Shown: positions 16,248-24,603, numbered from the stretch's first letter. The stretch is DNA of 41,469 bases from CAYWRO01 sp964460345 (GCA_964460345.1 CAYWRO010000031.1:1-41469), one strand, 5' to 3'. Made by a program: numbers and translations. The notes: generated by a model not told the origin, from the sequence alone.

Positions 16248-17332
16248 CGGGATGAGGGCGAAGCGCTGAGTGAGAGCGCATCACCGGTCCATCGTCCCGC
16301 CTCCAGAAGGTGATACGCCAGCCCGGCGATCATCGCCGCGTTGTCGAGGCACAGGTCCATCCGCGGCAGTCGCACCTCAATGCCGTGCTGCTGCCCGATG
16401 CGGTTAAGTTCCTCCCGCAGCAGCGAGTTGGCGCTGACGCCTCCTCCGACCAGGAGCGTGCGCACGCCCGCCGCTTCAGGCCGCTCCAGCGCCCGATCCA
16501 CTTTCAGCGTGATGGCTCCGACCGCCGCGCGCTGAAAGGACGCTGCGACGTCGGCACGCGCGGCGTCATCGTTCAGGTCGATCCCGCTTTGTGCCGGTGC
16601 GCTTTCCTTTCTTCTGCCTGAGTCCGGCACGCCCTGGACCGCGTAGAGCACCGCGGTTTTGAGGCCGGAGAAGGAGAAGTCCAGGCTGTCCGGCGACAGC
16701 CGGCTGATCGGCAGGTCGTACGCCGCGGCGTTGCCCTGCCTGGCCAGGCGGTCCAGGTTCGGCCCCCCGGGATACGGCACATTCAGGATCGTCGCGACCT
16801 TGTCGTACGCCTCCCCGACGGCGTCATCGATTGTGCGCCCGATCACGTTCGCTCGAAGCGGAGAGTGGCACTGGAACAGCGAGGTGTGTCCTCCGGAGAC
16901 GACGAGGCCCAGCGCCGGATAAGCCCCCTTCACCGCATCGGCCTCACCGGCGCCGTCCAACAGCCCGGCGTACAGGTGCGCCTGGATGTGGTCGACCCCG
17001 ACGACCGGAACGTTCAGCGACCACGCCAGCGCCTTGGCCGCACTCACACCCACAAGGAGCGAGCCGATCAGGCCCGGCCGGTTCCCGACGGCCACTGCGT
17101 TCACCTGCTGCAGGCTGATTCCAGCCTTATCAATCGCCCGCCGCACCACGGGCAGGATCCGCTCTGCGTGGGCGCGGCTGGCGATCTCCGGCACCACGCC
17201 GCGGTACTCCGCGTGCAGGTCGTGCTGCGAGGCGATCACGTTGCTGAGGACGTGCGTCCCGTCCGCCACCACCGCCGCGGCGGTCTCGTCGCAGGAGGAT
17301 TCAATTCCGAGGATGAGTTTCCGGCCGTCCAT
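16244..17332 (-). CDS. tsaD: tRNA N6-threonylcarbamoyladenosine transferase TsaD
   Basis: The 362-residue protein is the Kae1/Gcp/YgjD enzyme that transfers threonylcarbamoyl to A37 of ANN-decoding tRNAs. Visible hallmarks are ILGIESSCDETAAAVV at the N-terminus, EIASRAHAERI (about 49-59), the metal-binding H115 and H119 in DHIQAH, VSGGHTSL, GGPNLDRLA, LDFSFSGLKTA and GGVSAN. Length is normal (about 340-360). It follows the S41 protease stop by six bases and overlaps the release-factor-like gene, so the three form one minus-strand operon. Confidence 0.97.
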   Translation of the reverse strand: MDGRKLILGIESSCDETAAAVVADGTHVLSNVIASQHDLHAEYRGVVPEIASRAHAERILPVVRRAIDKAGISLQQVNAVAVGNRPGLIGSLLVGVSAAKALAWSLNVPVVGVDHIQAHLYAGLLDGAGEADAVKGAYPALGLVVSGGHTSLFQCHSPLRANVIGRTIDDAVGEAYDKVATILNVPYPGGPNLDRLARQGNAAAYDLPISRLSPDSLDFSFSGLKTAVLYAVQGVPDSGRRKESAPAQSGIDLNDDAARADVAASFQRAAVGAITLKVDRALERPEAAGVRTLLVGGGVSANSLLREELNRIGQQHGIEVRLPRMDLCLDNAAMIAGLAYHLLEAGRWTGDALSLSASPSSR

Positions 17333-17338
17333 CGCCGT

Positions 17339-19123
17339 TCAGTTCGCTTCCGCGCCCGCCGGCGAGGGGGCGGTTGCGGCGGCGTCGGGGGCCGTTGAAT
17401 CAGCGCCGCTGGAGGTCGCTGAAGCGTTCATCGGCTTGACGTCCGCGTCGATCAGCCAGCGTTCCAGGTCCGGGCCGGTGATCTTCAGTTCGGCGATCAC
17501 GTTGCCGTCCTTGTCACGCACCTGCACGGTGCCGTCGGTCAGTTCCGTCTCATCGGGCCACAGGTCGAAGTCGCGCTGCGCATCGGAACGTCCATCCGCG
17601 GCATCCGCCAGGGCGCCGATTCTGCGTTCCAGGCGAGTGAACTCTCGCAGCATGCGCTCGCGGGCCCGCTCCAGCCGCATCAACTCATCGGCCGCGAGCG
17701 CTTCGTACATCGCCTCGTCATCGCCCACCGCGTTCCAGGCCCCCGTGTCGATCCGCGTCTGCACCGCCTGCAGCGCTGCCGCGAGCTGCGGATCGGCAAG
17801 CTGCTCGCGAATCGCTTCCGGATCGTGCAGGTTCGTCGGCGTGAATCGTGCGGCGTTGACCGCCGCCTGTTCTTCGCTGCGGATGATGTCCAGCTCGCGC
17901 CGCCGCGTGAGGCGTTCGAGCTGTTCATCCTCGCTCATCGGCACGTAGAAGCCCGGGTTGGGATCCACGCCCCAGGTGTCGCTGTCGTCCTCACGCTGGA
18001 TGAGCCGCCCGGAGGGCAGGTAGTAGCGCTGCGCCGTGAACTTCACCTGTCCGCCGCCGGAGCTCGGCACGGATTGGACGGTCTGCACGAGTCCCTTGCC
18101 GAACGTTCGCGTTCCCAGCACGACCGCGCGGTCGTGATCCTGCAGCGCCCCGGCCACGATCTCGCTGGCCGAAGCGCTGGCGCTGTTGACCAGCACCAGT
18201 ATGGGAAAGTCTGGCAGCGTCCCGGCCTTCCGGGCTCGGTGCACGGTGTCCGTGCCGCTGCGGCCGCGCTCGGACATGATCGTCCCTTCCTCGAGGAACA
18301 GGTCGGCGATCTCCAGGGCAGCGTTCATCATGCCGCCGGGGTTGCCGCGGAGGTCGAGGATGAGACCGCCGGGCGCGGCGGCCCCGCCGGCTGCCTCCTT
18401 GATGGCGGCGCTGAGCTCCGCGCCCGCCGACGGGGTGAACTGCGTCAGCCTGATGTACGCGATGTTGCGCTGGGGATCGATGACATAGTCGTAATGGCCG
18501 GTCGAGCGATCGCGGAGGAGCCCGCGCACCGCCTTCACGACGATCGCGCGGCGCTGCAACGTGATCGGCTCGAGCTTCTGGCCGTTCCGCTGCACGGTGA
18601 CGGTGACATTCGTCCCCGGCTTTCCCGTCAGCAGGGCGATGCACTCGTCGATCGCCAGCGGCAGCGTGCTCTGGCCATCGATGTGGGTGATGAAGTCTCC
18701 CGCCATGATGCCGGCGTTGAAGGCGGGGGAGTCCTCCAGGGGTGAGGCGATCTCCAGGTATGCGCCGTCGTGGGCTTCGCCATCCACAATCGTCGGGCCT
18801 TGTCCTTTCAGGACTTCCGCCCCGATCCCGACAAACTCACCCGTCATCGCCTTCTCGAAGTCGTCGTGCAGGGACGGCGGGATGTACGCCGCGTACGGAT
18901 CGTCGAGGGCTTCGAGCATCCCGTTGATCGCCCCTTCCTGGAGCTTCTGCCAGTCCGGCTCCTCGACGTACTGCTTGTCGAGCATGTGCTGGATCTCGAT
19001 CATGGGATCGAAGAAGTCGTACGAGCCCGTTACCTGTGCGATCGTCCCGGGGAGCCGCGAGACGAAGACGCCCAGCAGGAAAAAGAAGATGTGCAGGTAC
19101 GCCGGCTTGACCTTGTACGCCAT
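17339..19123 (-). CDS. S41 C-terminal processing-type protease
   Basis: The 594-residue protease starts at MAYKVKPAYL, where a hydrophobic segment (residues 9-22) anchors or exports it. The frame is open another 1.1 kb upstream, but that is antisense to the DUF4340 gene and not credible. The order is an N-terminal helical region (35-90), a PDZ domain (about 95-190, SPAFNAGIMAGDFITHIDG), and the catalytic core with LDLRGNPGG (257-264), SASASEIVAGAL (putative nucleophile S318) and TFGKG (general base K343). The last 170 residues are Glu/Arg-rich and low-complexity. It probably acts in the periplasm on C-termini of envelope proteins. It is first in an operon with tsaD and the release-factor-like gene. 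Confidence 0.93.
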   Translation of the reverse strand: MAYKVKPAYLHIFFFLLGVFVSRLPGTIAQVTGSYDFFDPMIEIQHMLDKQYVEEPDWQKLQEGAINGMLEALDDPYAAYIPPSLHDDFEKAMTGEFVGIGAEVLKGQGPTIVDGEAHDGAYLEIASPLEDSPAFNAGIMAGDFITHIDGQSTLPLAIDECIALLTGKPGTNVTVTVQRNGQKLEPITLQRRAIVVKAVRGLLRDRSTGHYDYVIDPQRNIAYIRLTQFTPSAGAELSAAIKEAAGGAAAPGGLILDLRGNPGGMMNAALEIADLFLEEGTIMSERGRSGTDTVHRARKAGTLPDFPILVLVNSASASASEIVAGALQDHDRAVVLGTRTFGKGLVQTVQSVPSSGGGQVKFTAQRYYLPSGRLIQREDDSDTWGVDPNPGFYVPMSEDEQLERLTRRRELDIIRSEEQAAVNAARFTPTNLHDPEAIREQLADPQLAAALQAVQTRIDTGAWNAVGDDEAMYEALAADELMRLERARERMLREFTRLERRIGALADAADGRSDAQRDFDLWPDETELTDGTVQVRDKDGNVIAELKITGPDLERWLIDADVKPMNASATSSGADSTAPDAAATAPSPAGAEAN

Positions 19124-19258
19124 GGGGGACTGGCCTCCGTGTGGTGTCGGGAGATGGTAGGGTCGCCGCCCGTCCTGCCGCGGCGGCGGCCCCTCCTCGC
19201 CGCCCGCTGTGCGTCCGCCCCGCCGTGCCGACGTGTCAACCTGGGTATCCTCGCCCCC

Positions 19259-19264
19259 TACACT
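19259..19264 (+). promoter_or_regulatory. -10 element positioned for a leaderless transcript
   Basis: TACACT ends six bases before the ATG at 19271, so initiation at the usual distance would fall on the start codon itself. No Shine-Dalgarno precedes the ATG. A weak -35-like TGTCAA lies near 19234. Confidence 0.45.
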
Positions 19265-19270
19265 GCTGGC

Positions 19271-20872
19271 ATGACCACTCGAACCGTCATCGCCGCACTT
19301 GGGCTGGCCATTCTTCTCGGTGGGATCGCCTGGTTGATTGTCGGCGGGAAGGGGGGCGGCAGCGGGCCGGCGGCCCTGGGCGTGGGGGACCTGATCGTCG
19401 ATATCGACGGCTTCAGCGCCAACTACGTTCGGGTCAGGCATCCTGACGGGCGGGTGGAGGAGGCTCGCCGCGAGTCGATCAATGCCCCGTGGCTGCTCAC
19501 GATCACCCGTCCGGGGGGCGCGGCGAAGCCGCCTGCGTGGACGGTGCAGCCCACGCGGATGACCAACTTCCTTCGCGTGGTGCAGAACTGCCCGACCCGG
19601 GCGGTGCCGGAGGCCGGTTCGACGATCGGCAAGGACCCCGTGGTGCTCGAACTGCCGGCGAAGAAGCCCGCGGGCGCTGCTGCGGACGCCGAGCCCGGCG
19701 TCGTGACGATCCGATTCGGCAACAAGCGGCTCGGCGGCAACGTGCTGGCCGAGGTCATCGATCCTTCCCGCGGCGGCGGCGAAGCTTCGGGGGGCGGCGA
19801 GCCGGAGCCGTACCTGGCGGTCATTTCCGATGATCTGCTCGACGCCGTCACGCAGCCGGGGATGTCCGGCTGGCGTGAGACGAGCGTCATGCCGGACGCC
19901 GGGCAGCTTGCCTCGCGTCTCACCTTCACGCGGCCGGATACCTCTTTTACAGTGGCGCGAGTGAACGGCCGCTGGCGGGTCACGGCCCCCTTCGGGGCGC
20001 CCGCGGACCAGGAGCAGATCCCGCAGATTCTGCGGGCGCTGGAGTCGGTCCGCATCGTCGACTTCCTTGATGCCCGCCAGCCGACCGCCGCGGAGGCGGG
20101 GCTGGAGGAGCCGATGGCCCAGGTGACGCTGGTCAGCGATCGCCCGGACGGCGTGCTCACGCGTTCGCTCCTGATCGGCGCTCCGGTGCCGGGCCAGCCC
20201 GGCCAGGTGTACGCCCGGCTCGGCGATCCGCCGTCGCCGCACATCGTGCGGATCGACGCCGCCGCGTTGACGAGCCTGCCCGGCTCGGCGGTGGCGCTGG
20301 TCAACCGCGCGGCGACGAGCGTGCCCGTCACGGAGATCTTCAACCTCGCGCTGGCGCGCCTCGAGGCGTCGGGGCCGGACATGGTTTTCCGCAAGGAGCA
20401 GCAGCGGTGGGGGGAGGTGGCCTCCTCCGAGCAGGTGCTCGCGCTGGACGATGCGGGCGCAGCGCAGATCGGCGAGCTGCTGCAGTTCCTCACCGCCGTT
20501 GCGCCGGAGTCGATCAGCACGACCGCGCCGGAGGCCTTCATGCCGCTGGGGACGCTCAAGGTCGCATCGCTGGGCGGTTCTCCATTGGATGAACTGACGA
20601 TCGGCGTCGCGCCGACGGACAAGAGTGTGAGCATTGTCCTGCTCAGCCGCGCGCCCGGGGCTGCGGCCGCAGCGAGCAGCACGGCCGATGACGCCTCCGA
20701 TGCGGCAACCCCAGCGGCCGAAAGCGCAGGCACAGGCGCGAGGAGCAGCGGGGGGGTCTACCGCATCTACGCCGAAGGCCGCACGCCCCTGCTTCTGCGC
20801 CGCTTCCTTTCCGGCGAAGCGTTCGAGCCGATCACGCCGCCGGACCAGACGAGCGATCCGACGGGGAAGTAG
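19271..20872 (+). CDS. DUF4340-like domain protein with N-terminal membrane anchor
   Basis: The 533-residue protein has one N-terminal transmembrane helix (about residues 6-24, TVIAALGLAILLGGIAWLI) and a large extracytoplasmic region. A segment around residues 30-320 with WRVTAPFGAPADQEQIPQIL resembles the DUF4340 family, which usually accompanies GldG-like ABC transporters; none is present here. An Ala/Ser-rich low-complexity stretch lies near residues 460-490. It starts at ATG 19271 next to a leaderless-type promoter, divergent from the S41 protease. Function unknown. Confidence 0.75.
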   Translation: MTTRTVIAALGLAILLGGIAWLIVGGKGGGSGPAALGVGDLIVDIDGFSANYVRVRHPDGRVEEARRESINAPWLLTITRPGGAAKPPAWTVQPTRMTNFLRVVQNCPTRAVPEAGSTIGKDPVVLELPAKKPAGAAADAEPGVVTIRFGNKRLGGNVLAEVIDPSRGGGEASGGGEPEPYLAVISDDLLDAVTQPGMSGWRETSVMPDAGQLASRLTFTRPDTSFTVARVNGRWRVTAPFGAPADQEQIPQILRALESVRIVDFLDARQPTAAEAGLEEPMAQVTLVSDRPDGVLTRSLLIGAPVPGQPGQVYARLGDPPSPHIVRIDAAALTSLPGSAVALVNRAATSVPVTEIFNLALARLEASGPDMVFRKEQQRWGEVASSEQVLALDDAGAAQIGELLQFLTAVAPESISTTAPEAFMPLGTLKVASLGGSPLDELTIGVAPTDKSVSIVLLSRAPGAAAAASSTADDASDAATPAAESAGTGARSSGGVYRIYAEGRTPLLLRRFLSGEAFEPITPPDQTSDPTGK

Positions 20873-20902
20873 GCTGGCGGCTTCCGGCTTGGGGCTGGGG
20901 AC

Positions 20903-20978
20903 GGTGGCACGGCACTCCGAGCCGTGTCCTGGTCAAGCCTCGCCGCGCGCAAATCACGGTTCGGAGAACCGTGCCACC
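20903..20978. repeat. BIME-like palindromic repeat, copy 2
   Basis: Left hairpin (20903-20926, one broken pair) and right hairpin (20955-20978, stem CACGGTTC/GAACCGTG, loop GGA) face each other, bounded by GGTGGCACGG and CCGTGCCACC. It lies between the DUF4340-like gene and the zinc-ribbon gene. Same family as copies at 1873, 22897 and 23737. Confidence 0.85.
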
Positions 20979-21029
20979 ATTGCCGGGGCTCAGCAGAGCC
21001 CGTGCGGCCGAACAGCAACGCCGCGTACC

Positions 21030-21521
21030 ATGCCGCGTTCGCACGGGAGCTGCGCCATCGCCTTACCCACCTGTCCCAAGTGCGGTTACTCCAGTGACGG
21101 GTTGCCGTTGTCCCCCGGCGGCCTGCTTCGCTGCCCCGAGTGTGGCGAGAGGTTCTTCCCGGGCACGCTGCCGCAACTGTCGCGATGGCCGTGGCTGCTT
21201 GCGGCGCTGGCTGCCGGACTCTTCCCGGCGCTGATCCTCCTGAGCGATGCGGTCTTCGACTTCGGCCTGTGGCCCGGGGATCCCCGGCTCCCGGATCCGC
21301 CGCTATCCGGCTTCATCCTCCGTCTCTTCATCGTCTCACCGCTCGTTTCCATCGCAGCGGGCCTGTGCCTGGGCACGGCCGCGGCGATCAAATGGCGTGT
21401 GGCCCGCCGCACGTGGCCGCTCCGCCTGGTCGCGCAGGTGCTTCTGCTCAGCGGCGGGCTGGCCATCGTCACCTGGGTGGTGACGGTCTTCATCGCCATG
21501 ATTCGTTACAGTGATGTATGA
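21030..21521 (+). CDS. Zinc-ribbon membrane protein, N-terminal ribbon
   Basis: The 163-residue protein has CPKCGY (about residues 15-20) and CPECGE (about 36-41), a two-knuckle zinc ribbon, followed by three hydrophobic segments (about 54-75, 90-117 and 130-155). This ribbon-plus-helices arrangement is frequent in planctomycetes but has no known function. No Shine-Dalgarno precedes the ATG; the four bases TACC abut it. It is the first of three such proteins within 1.8 kb. Confidence 0.7.
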   Translation: MPRSHGSCAIALPTCPKCGYSSDGLPLSPGGLLRCPECGERFFPGTLPQLSRWPWLLAALAAGLFPALILLSDAVFDFGLWPGDPRLPDPPLSGFILRLFIVSPLVSIAAGLCLGTAAAIKWRVARRTWPLRLVAQVLLLSGGLAIVTWVVTVFIAMIRYSDV

Positions 21522-21571
21522 CGCCCGCGCCGCCGCAGTGGCCGCAGTCGCGGCCGCACGCCACCGCCCCG

Positions 21572-22093
21572 TCAGTCGATCATCCAGCCCATGATGTACC
21601 CCGGGTCATAAATCATCAGCAGCACGACGCTCGTCCACGTCGCGATGGCGAGGGGGAGGACCCAGCGCCAGCCGCGCGGCCTTCGCCAGAGGGCGACGGC
21701 GAGTGCGATGGCGACGAGGGGCAGCAGGAGCATGGCCGGGACCAGGCCGAGGATGAACAGCGTCGCCGCGCCCTCGATCGAGCCCTCCTCCTGGCCGCGC
21801 GGCCACCGCCCGAGCGTCACCCGCGCCTGCACATGGTTGAGGTACGGGATCGACATCCACACGATCGCATACCCCGTGGCCAGCAGCAGGACCCACAGCG
21901 TCACACTGTCGAGCGGATGCCGCGGCCTGCGCAGAAACGTCTCCGCCCGCCGCGGATCAAAGGCCGCCCCGCACTCCGGACAGCGGCCGCTTCGCGCCGC
22001 CCCATCGGGCGCGATCCCCTCCAGCGGATACAGGCACGTGCGGCAGAACACGCCAGGCCCTCCGGAAGCAAAGAGCGACGCAAGGTCATCCAC
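21572..22093 (-). CDS. Zinc-ribbon membrane protein, N-terminal ribbon
   Basis: The 173-residue protein starts at GTG 22093 (MDDLASLFASGGPGVFCRTC). CRTC (about 17-20) and CPECG (about 38-42) form a zinc ribbon, and three hydrophobic segments follow (about 62-82, 107-135 and 143-165). It resembles the convergent neighbour in layout but is not clearly the same sequence. TACAAT at 22111-22116 on this strand is a good -10 element giving a leader of only about ten bases. Function unknown. Confidence 0.7.
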   Translation of the reverse strand: MDDLASLFASGGPGVFCRTCLYPLEGIAPDGAARSGRCPECGAAFDPRRAETFLRRPRHPLDSVTLWVLLLATGYAIVWMSIPYLNHVQARVTLGRWPRGQEEGSIEGAATLFILGLVPAMLLLPLVAIALAVALWRRPRGWRWVLPLAIATWTSVVLLMIYDPGYIMGWMID

Positions 22094-22180
22094 GCGGCGG
22101 ATCGGAAGCGATTGTACTTGCCCGGGAGAATGCCCGCGCGGCAGCAGAAGGGGAAAGGGGGGCGGCGCGGGCGGGCGACG

Positions 22181-22822
22181 TCAGTCTGGTTCAACGCTGC
22201 GAGCGACGGGGGAAGGCTTCTCTCCCACCGCCGGCGCGGCCCTCGGCAGCGCCGCCTTGCCGATTCGCACGGCAGTGTTGCTCGCGCCGCACTCGGGGCA
22301 CACGATGCGCGCCTCTACAGCCGCGAGCCCCGTCAGGTCATACCCACACCGCGCGCACAGGCCGCGGCGGTAGCGCCGGCGGATTCGCCTGTACCACAGA
22401 AACAGCGTCGGCAGCGCGACGCCGACGGTCAGGAGGGGCAGCGGGATGTCCCAGCCGCCCGGCTGCCGCTTGAGGCGGCAGAAGTTGAACGGCTCCTGCC
22501 TTGGCGGGCCTGCTCCTCCGCCCAACTGGTGCAGGAGTTCCTCGATCGGCGGGATGCGATGGACCTCGAACGTGTGCACCCGCGGCAGCCCGTCCTGGCC
22601 TCGGTTGAGGTCGGCCGTCGCCCAGTGAAGCGTGCCGCGATAGATCTCAACATACACATTCATCGAAGATTGACCACCGCGGGATGGCACTCCAACCACG
22701 ATGATGTGCCAGTACCACACGCTCGCCACCGTCACCCCCACGAGCGCGACGAGCAGGAGTGTGAGCGACCACCGCGCCGCCCCCTCCCCCCAGCGCCGCA
22801 TGGCTCGCATCCGCTTCTTCAT
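22181..22822 (-). CDS. Zinc-ribbon membrane protein, C-terminal ribbon
   Basis: The 213-residue protein starts MKKRMRAM and has a hydrophobic segment at about 19-47, a soluble region of about 80 residues (probably periplasmic, with a Pro/Gly-rich stretch), a second hydrophobic segment (about 126-145), an Arg-rich loop, then a zinc ribbon with CARCGYDLTG (about 155-164) and CPECGA near the C-terminus. Its frame is open 129 bases further upstream, but that part is only the palindromic repeat. A -10-like TGGTAGACT lies eight bases before the ATG. Function unknown. Confidence 0.7.
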   Translation of the reverse strand: MKKRMRAMRRWGEGAARWSLTLLLVALVGVTVASVWYWHIIVVGVPSRGGQSSMNVYVEIYRGTLHWATADLNRGQDGLPRVHTFEVHRIPPIEELLHQLGGGAGPPRQEPFNFCRLKRQPGGWDIPLPLLTVGVALPTLFLWYRRIRRRYRRGLCARCGYDLTGLAAVEARIVCPECGASNTAVRIGKAALPRAAPAVGEKPSPVARSVEPD

Positions 22823-22830
22823 GCCGCGAG

Positions 22831-22836
22831 AGTCTA
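22831..22836 (-). promoter_or_regulatory. -10 element for a leaderless transcript
   Basis: TAGACT, within the extended form TGGTAGACT, ends eight bases before the ATG at 22822, and no ribosome binding site is present. The gene may be read from its first codon. Confidence 0.4.
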
Positions 22837-22838
22837 CC

Positions 22839-22976
22839 AGCGCGTGGCAAGCCCACGCCTTCCAAGGCACGGGCATGGCCGCGAGCGCGACCTCAAGGTG
22901 GCACGGCTCTCCGAGCCGTGTCTTCATTGAGCCCGGCCGCGCGCGAATCACGGTTCGGAGAACCGTGCCACCAGCC
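22839..22976. repeat. Long BIME-like mosaic repeat, copy 3
   Basis: Left module 22839-22896 (containing an imperfect hairpin of GCCCACGCCT type) and a core of two facing hairpins (22897-22920, 22949-22972). The core hairpins have stems CACGGCTC/GAGCCGTG and CACGGTTC/GAACCGTG: two positions differ and both arms of each hairpin agree, a compensatory change that suggests the stem is selected. It is repeated almost base for base 840 bp downstream, and homology runs on for some 60 bases past the right hairpin. Confidence 0.85.
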
Positions 22977-23041
22977 CAGAGGTTCAGCGCACGTCCGCGA
23001 GGTAGCGGAGAAGCCCCGCCGTACAGGACGAGAACACGGCG

Positions 23042-23599
23042 TCAGTCTGAACGCACCTGATCGCCGGCCGCGGGCGTCTCATCGGCGCGCGGCAGGGTCC
23101 TGCTGGCTTCCGAACTCTCGATGAACGGGATGAGCAGGAAGGCCAGTCCCGCCTCGGTGAACTTGCCGTCGAACTTCAGGCCTTCATCCACAAGGGACAT
23201 GGTCACGCGGACGCGCTGAATCCCGACGCCGAACTGCATCCCGACGGGCTGCGGTTCGTAACGGCGCGTCAGGGCTCCCTTGCTGGTCCACTCAAAGGGA
23301 ATCGTGGCGTGTCCCGGCATCCCGGCGATGACGGAGTCTGCTCGCTCGGGGCCTGCGAGGACCGTCGCCTCAACGACGCCGTCGGGAGCAACGGCGATGG
23401 CGACCCGATCGCCGCGTGTGACCGCCAACTGGTCGCCAAACACGTACGTCCATTCATCGATCGCAGGAAGGCCATAGACGCCGCTCATCTCCGCGGCGAG
23501 TTGAACCCGCCGGGCCTCGCTGAGCCGGCTCCCCGCACACCCGCCGAGCGACAGCACAACGGCAATCAGAATCGCAAGATGAACCGCGGCCGATCGCAT
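23042..23599 (-). CDS. Lipoprotein of unknown function
   Basis: The 185-residue protein begins MRSAAVHLAI and has a lipobox LGGC with the lipid-carrying Cys at residue 21, so it is a probable lipoprotein. The soluble part is beta-rich and carries no motif I recognise. The start was chosen at 23599; the open frame upstream is repeat sequence. TACCAT (23608-23613) lies eight bases before the ATG with no ribosome binding site between, a leaderless arrangement. It sits between two repeat copies. Confidence 0.65.
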   Translation of the reverse strand: MRSAAVHLAILIAVVLSLGGCAGSRLSEARRVQLAAEMSGVYGLPAIDEWTYVFGDQLAVTRGDRVAIAVAPDGVVEATVLAGPERADSVIAGMPGHATIPFEWTSKGALTRRYEPQPVGMQFGVGIQRVRVTMSLVDEGLKFDGKFTEAGLAFLLIPFIESSEASRTLPRADETPAAGDQVRSD

Positions 23600-23607
23600 G
23601 GCGACGC

Positions 23608-23613
23608 ATGGTA
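23608..23613 (-). promoter_or_regulatory. -10 element for a leaderless transcript
   Basis: TACCAT on the minus strand, followed by eight bases and the ATG at 23599. No -35 match is clear. Confidence 0.35.
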
Positions 23614-23678
23614 GCGCCGCGCCACCGTGGTTGATGGATGCGATGGTGACTGGGTGCGACGGCGGGATTGTGAAGCGC

Positions 23679-23816
23679 GCCGGGTGGCATGCCCACGCCT
23701 TCCGAGGCGCGGGCATGGGCGCGTGCGCGACCTCAAGGTGGCACGGCTCTCCGATCCGTGTCTTCATTGACGCCCACCGCGCGCGAATCACGGTTCGGAG
23801 AACCGTGCCACCAGCC
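23679..23816. repeat. Long BIME-like mosaic repeat, copy 4
   Basis: Same layout as copy 3 at an exact 840-bp offset with no net indel: left module 23679-23736, core hairpins 23737-23760 and 23789-23812. The left hairpin has a T where copy 3 has G, which breaks one pair. Diverged homology to copy 3 continues to about 23890. Confidence 0.85.
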
Positions 23817-23927
23817 CCGAGGGCTGGGGCGAGCCCGCGCGGCAGCGGAGGGGCCCGACAGTGCGGGGCGAGAAGGCGACGTCAGCGCTTCGCGTGCGTT
23901 CCTCACTTCGCCCGAGCGGCGCCTCTT

Positions 23928-24183
23928 CGCCCCGGAGGGGCGCAGGCGAGTAGCCACGGGCGAGCGAGCGAATGCGAGCCGCCCGTGGACAGCGGCGTCA
24001 AGAGGATGCCGCCCCGGAGGGGCGGGGGCAGTGTGTGAACATGCCTGTCCTAAAAGGAAACGCCGCGCGATCGGACTCGCCCCCGCCCCTGCCGGGGCGG
24101 TTCTGTTTTAAGGAGACGCTGTCCACGGGCGGGCCGCTGTCGCGGCCGCGCCCGTGGCTACTCGCCTGCGCCCCTCCGGGGCG
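23928..24183. repeat. 256-bp nested inverted-repeat element, copy 1
   Basis: Outer arms 23928-23962 and 24149-24183 are a perfect 35-bp inverted repeat. Second arms 23979-23994 and 24117-24132 are a perfect 16-bp inverted repeat, and both gaps between outer and inner arms are 16 nt. The outer arms each contain a small palindrome, CGCCCC around GGA or TCC, and the inner region repeats the theme (CCGCCCC/GGGGCGG at about 24010 and 24084). It could fold as a long hairpin. No transposase or inverted-terminal target duplication was seen. Confidence 0.85.
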
Positions 24184-24195
24184 GGGAGACAAGCG

Positions 24196-24345
24196 TCCCG
24201 GGCGCGCGTGCGCCCCTTCGTGGCGAGCGAGCCCCCATCTGGGGCGACGAGATGCCTTCTCGTGGCGCGGGCGGAACACATCGTGGTGTCCGATGGATTC
24301 GTCGCGGCTCCGGGGAAACACATCGCGATGACTGATCGATCTGTC
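24196..24345. repeat. Degenerate 21/42-bp-period stretch
   Basis: Between the two nested elements the sequence can be cut into 21-bp units without indels. AACACATCG recurs exactly 42 bp apart (24275 and 24317), and unit ends resemble GTGGCGA/GGGGCGA. It looks like a decayed version of the array at 24624. Confidence 0.55.
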
Positions 24346-24347
24346 CT

Positions 24348-24603
24348 GGCCCCGGAGGGGCCGGGGCGAGTAGCCACGGGCGAGCGAGCGAACGCGAGCC
24401 GCCCGTGGAAAGCAGCGCAATAAGGAAGCCGCCCCGGAGGGGCGGGGACGGCGTGGGAAGGTGTCCGTCGTAACAAGTAGGAACGCGCGATCGGTGTCGC
24501 CCCCGCCCCTGCCGGGGCGGTTCTGTTCCAGGGAGGCGCTGTCCACGGGCGGGCCGCTGTCGCGGCCGCGCCCGTGGCTACTCGCCTGCGCCCCTCCGGG
24601 GCG
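24348..24603. repeat. 256-bp nested inverted-repeat element, copy 2
   Basis: It aligns with copy 1 at an exact 420-bp offset over the whole element with no net indel. The outer right arm is the same; the left arm differs at several positions, and the inner arm has two mismatches. The centre (about 24450-24495) differs most between copies. Confidence 0.85.

Noticed and set aside
19124..20242. N-terminal extension of the S41 protease by 373 residues
   Set aside because: The extension is antisense to the DUF4340-like gene, low-complexity in composition, and the normal protease start MAYKVKPAYL with a membrane segment is at 19123.
21518..22930. 470-residue plus-strand frame over the zinc-ribbon genes
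   Set aside because: Antisense to two proteins with clear zinc ribbons and membrane helices; its own translation is Arg/Pro/His-rich without motifs.
22823..22951. N-terminal extensions of the genes at 22822 and 23599 (MIRAR...MKTR..GEPCHLE)
   Set aside because: Both extensions are nearly the same because they translate two copies of the palindromic repeat, not because the proteins are related.
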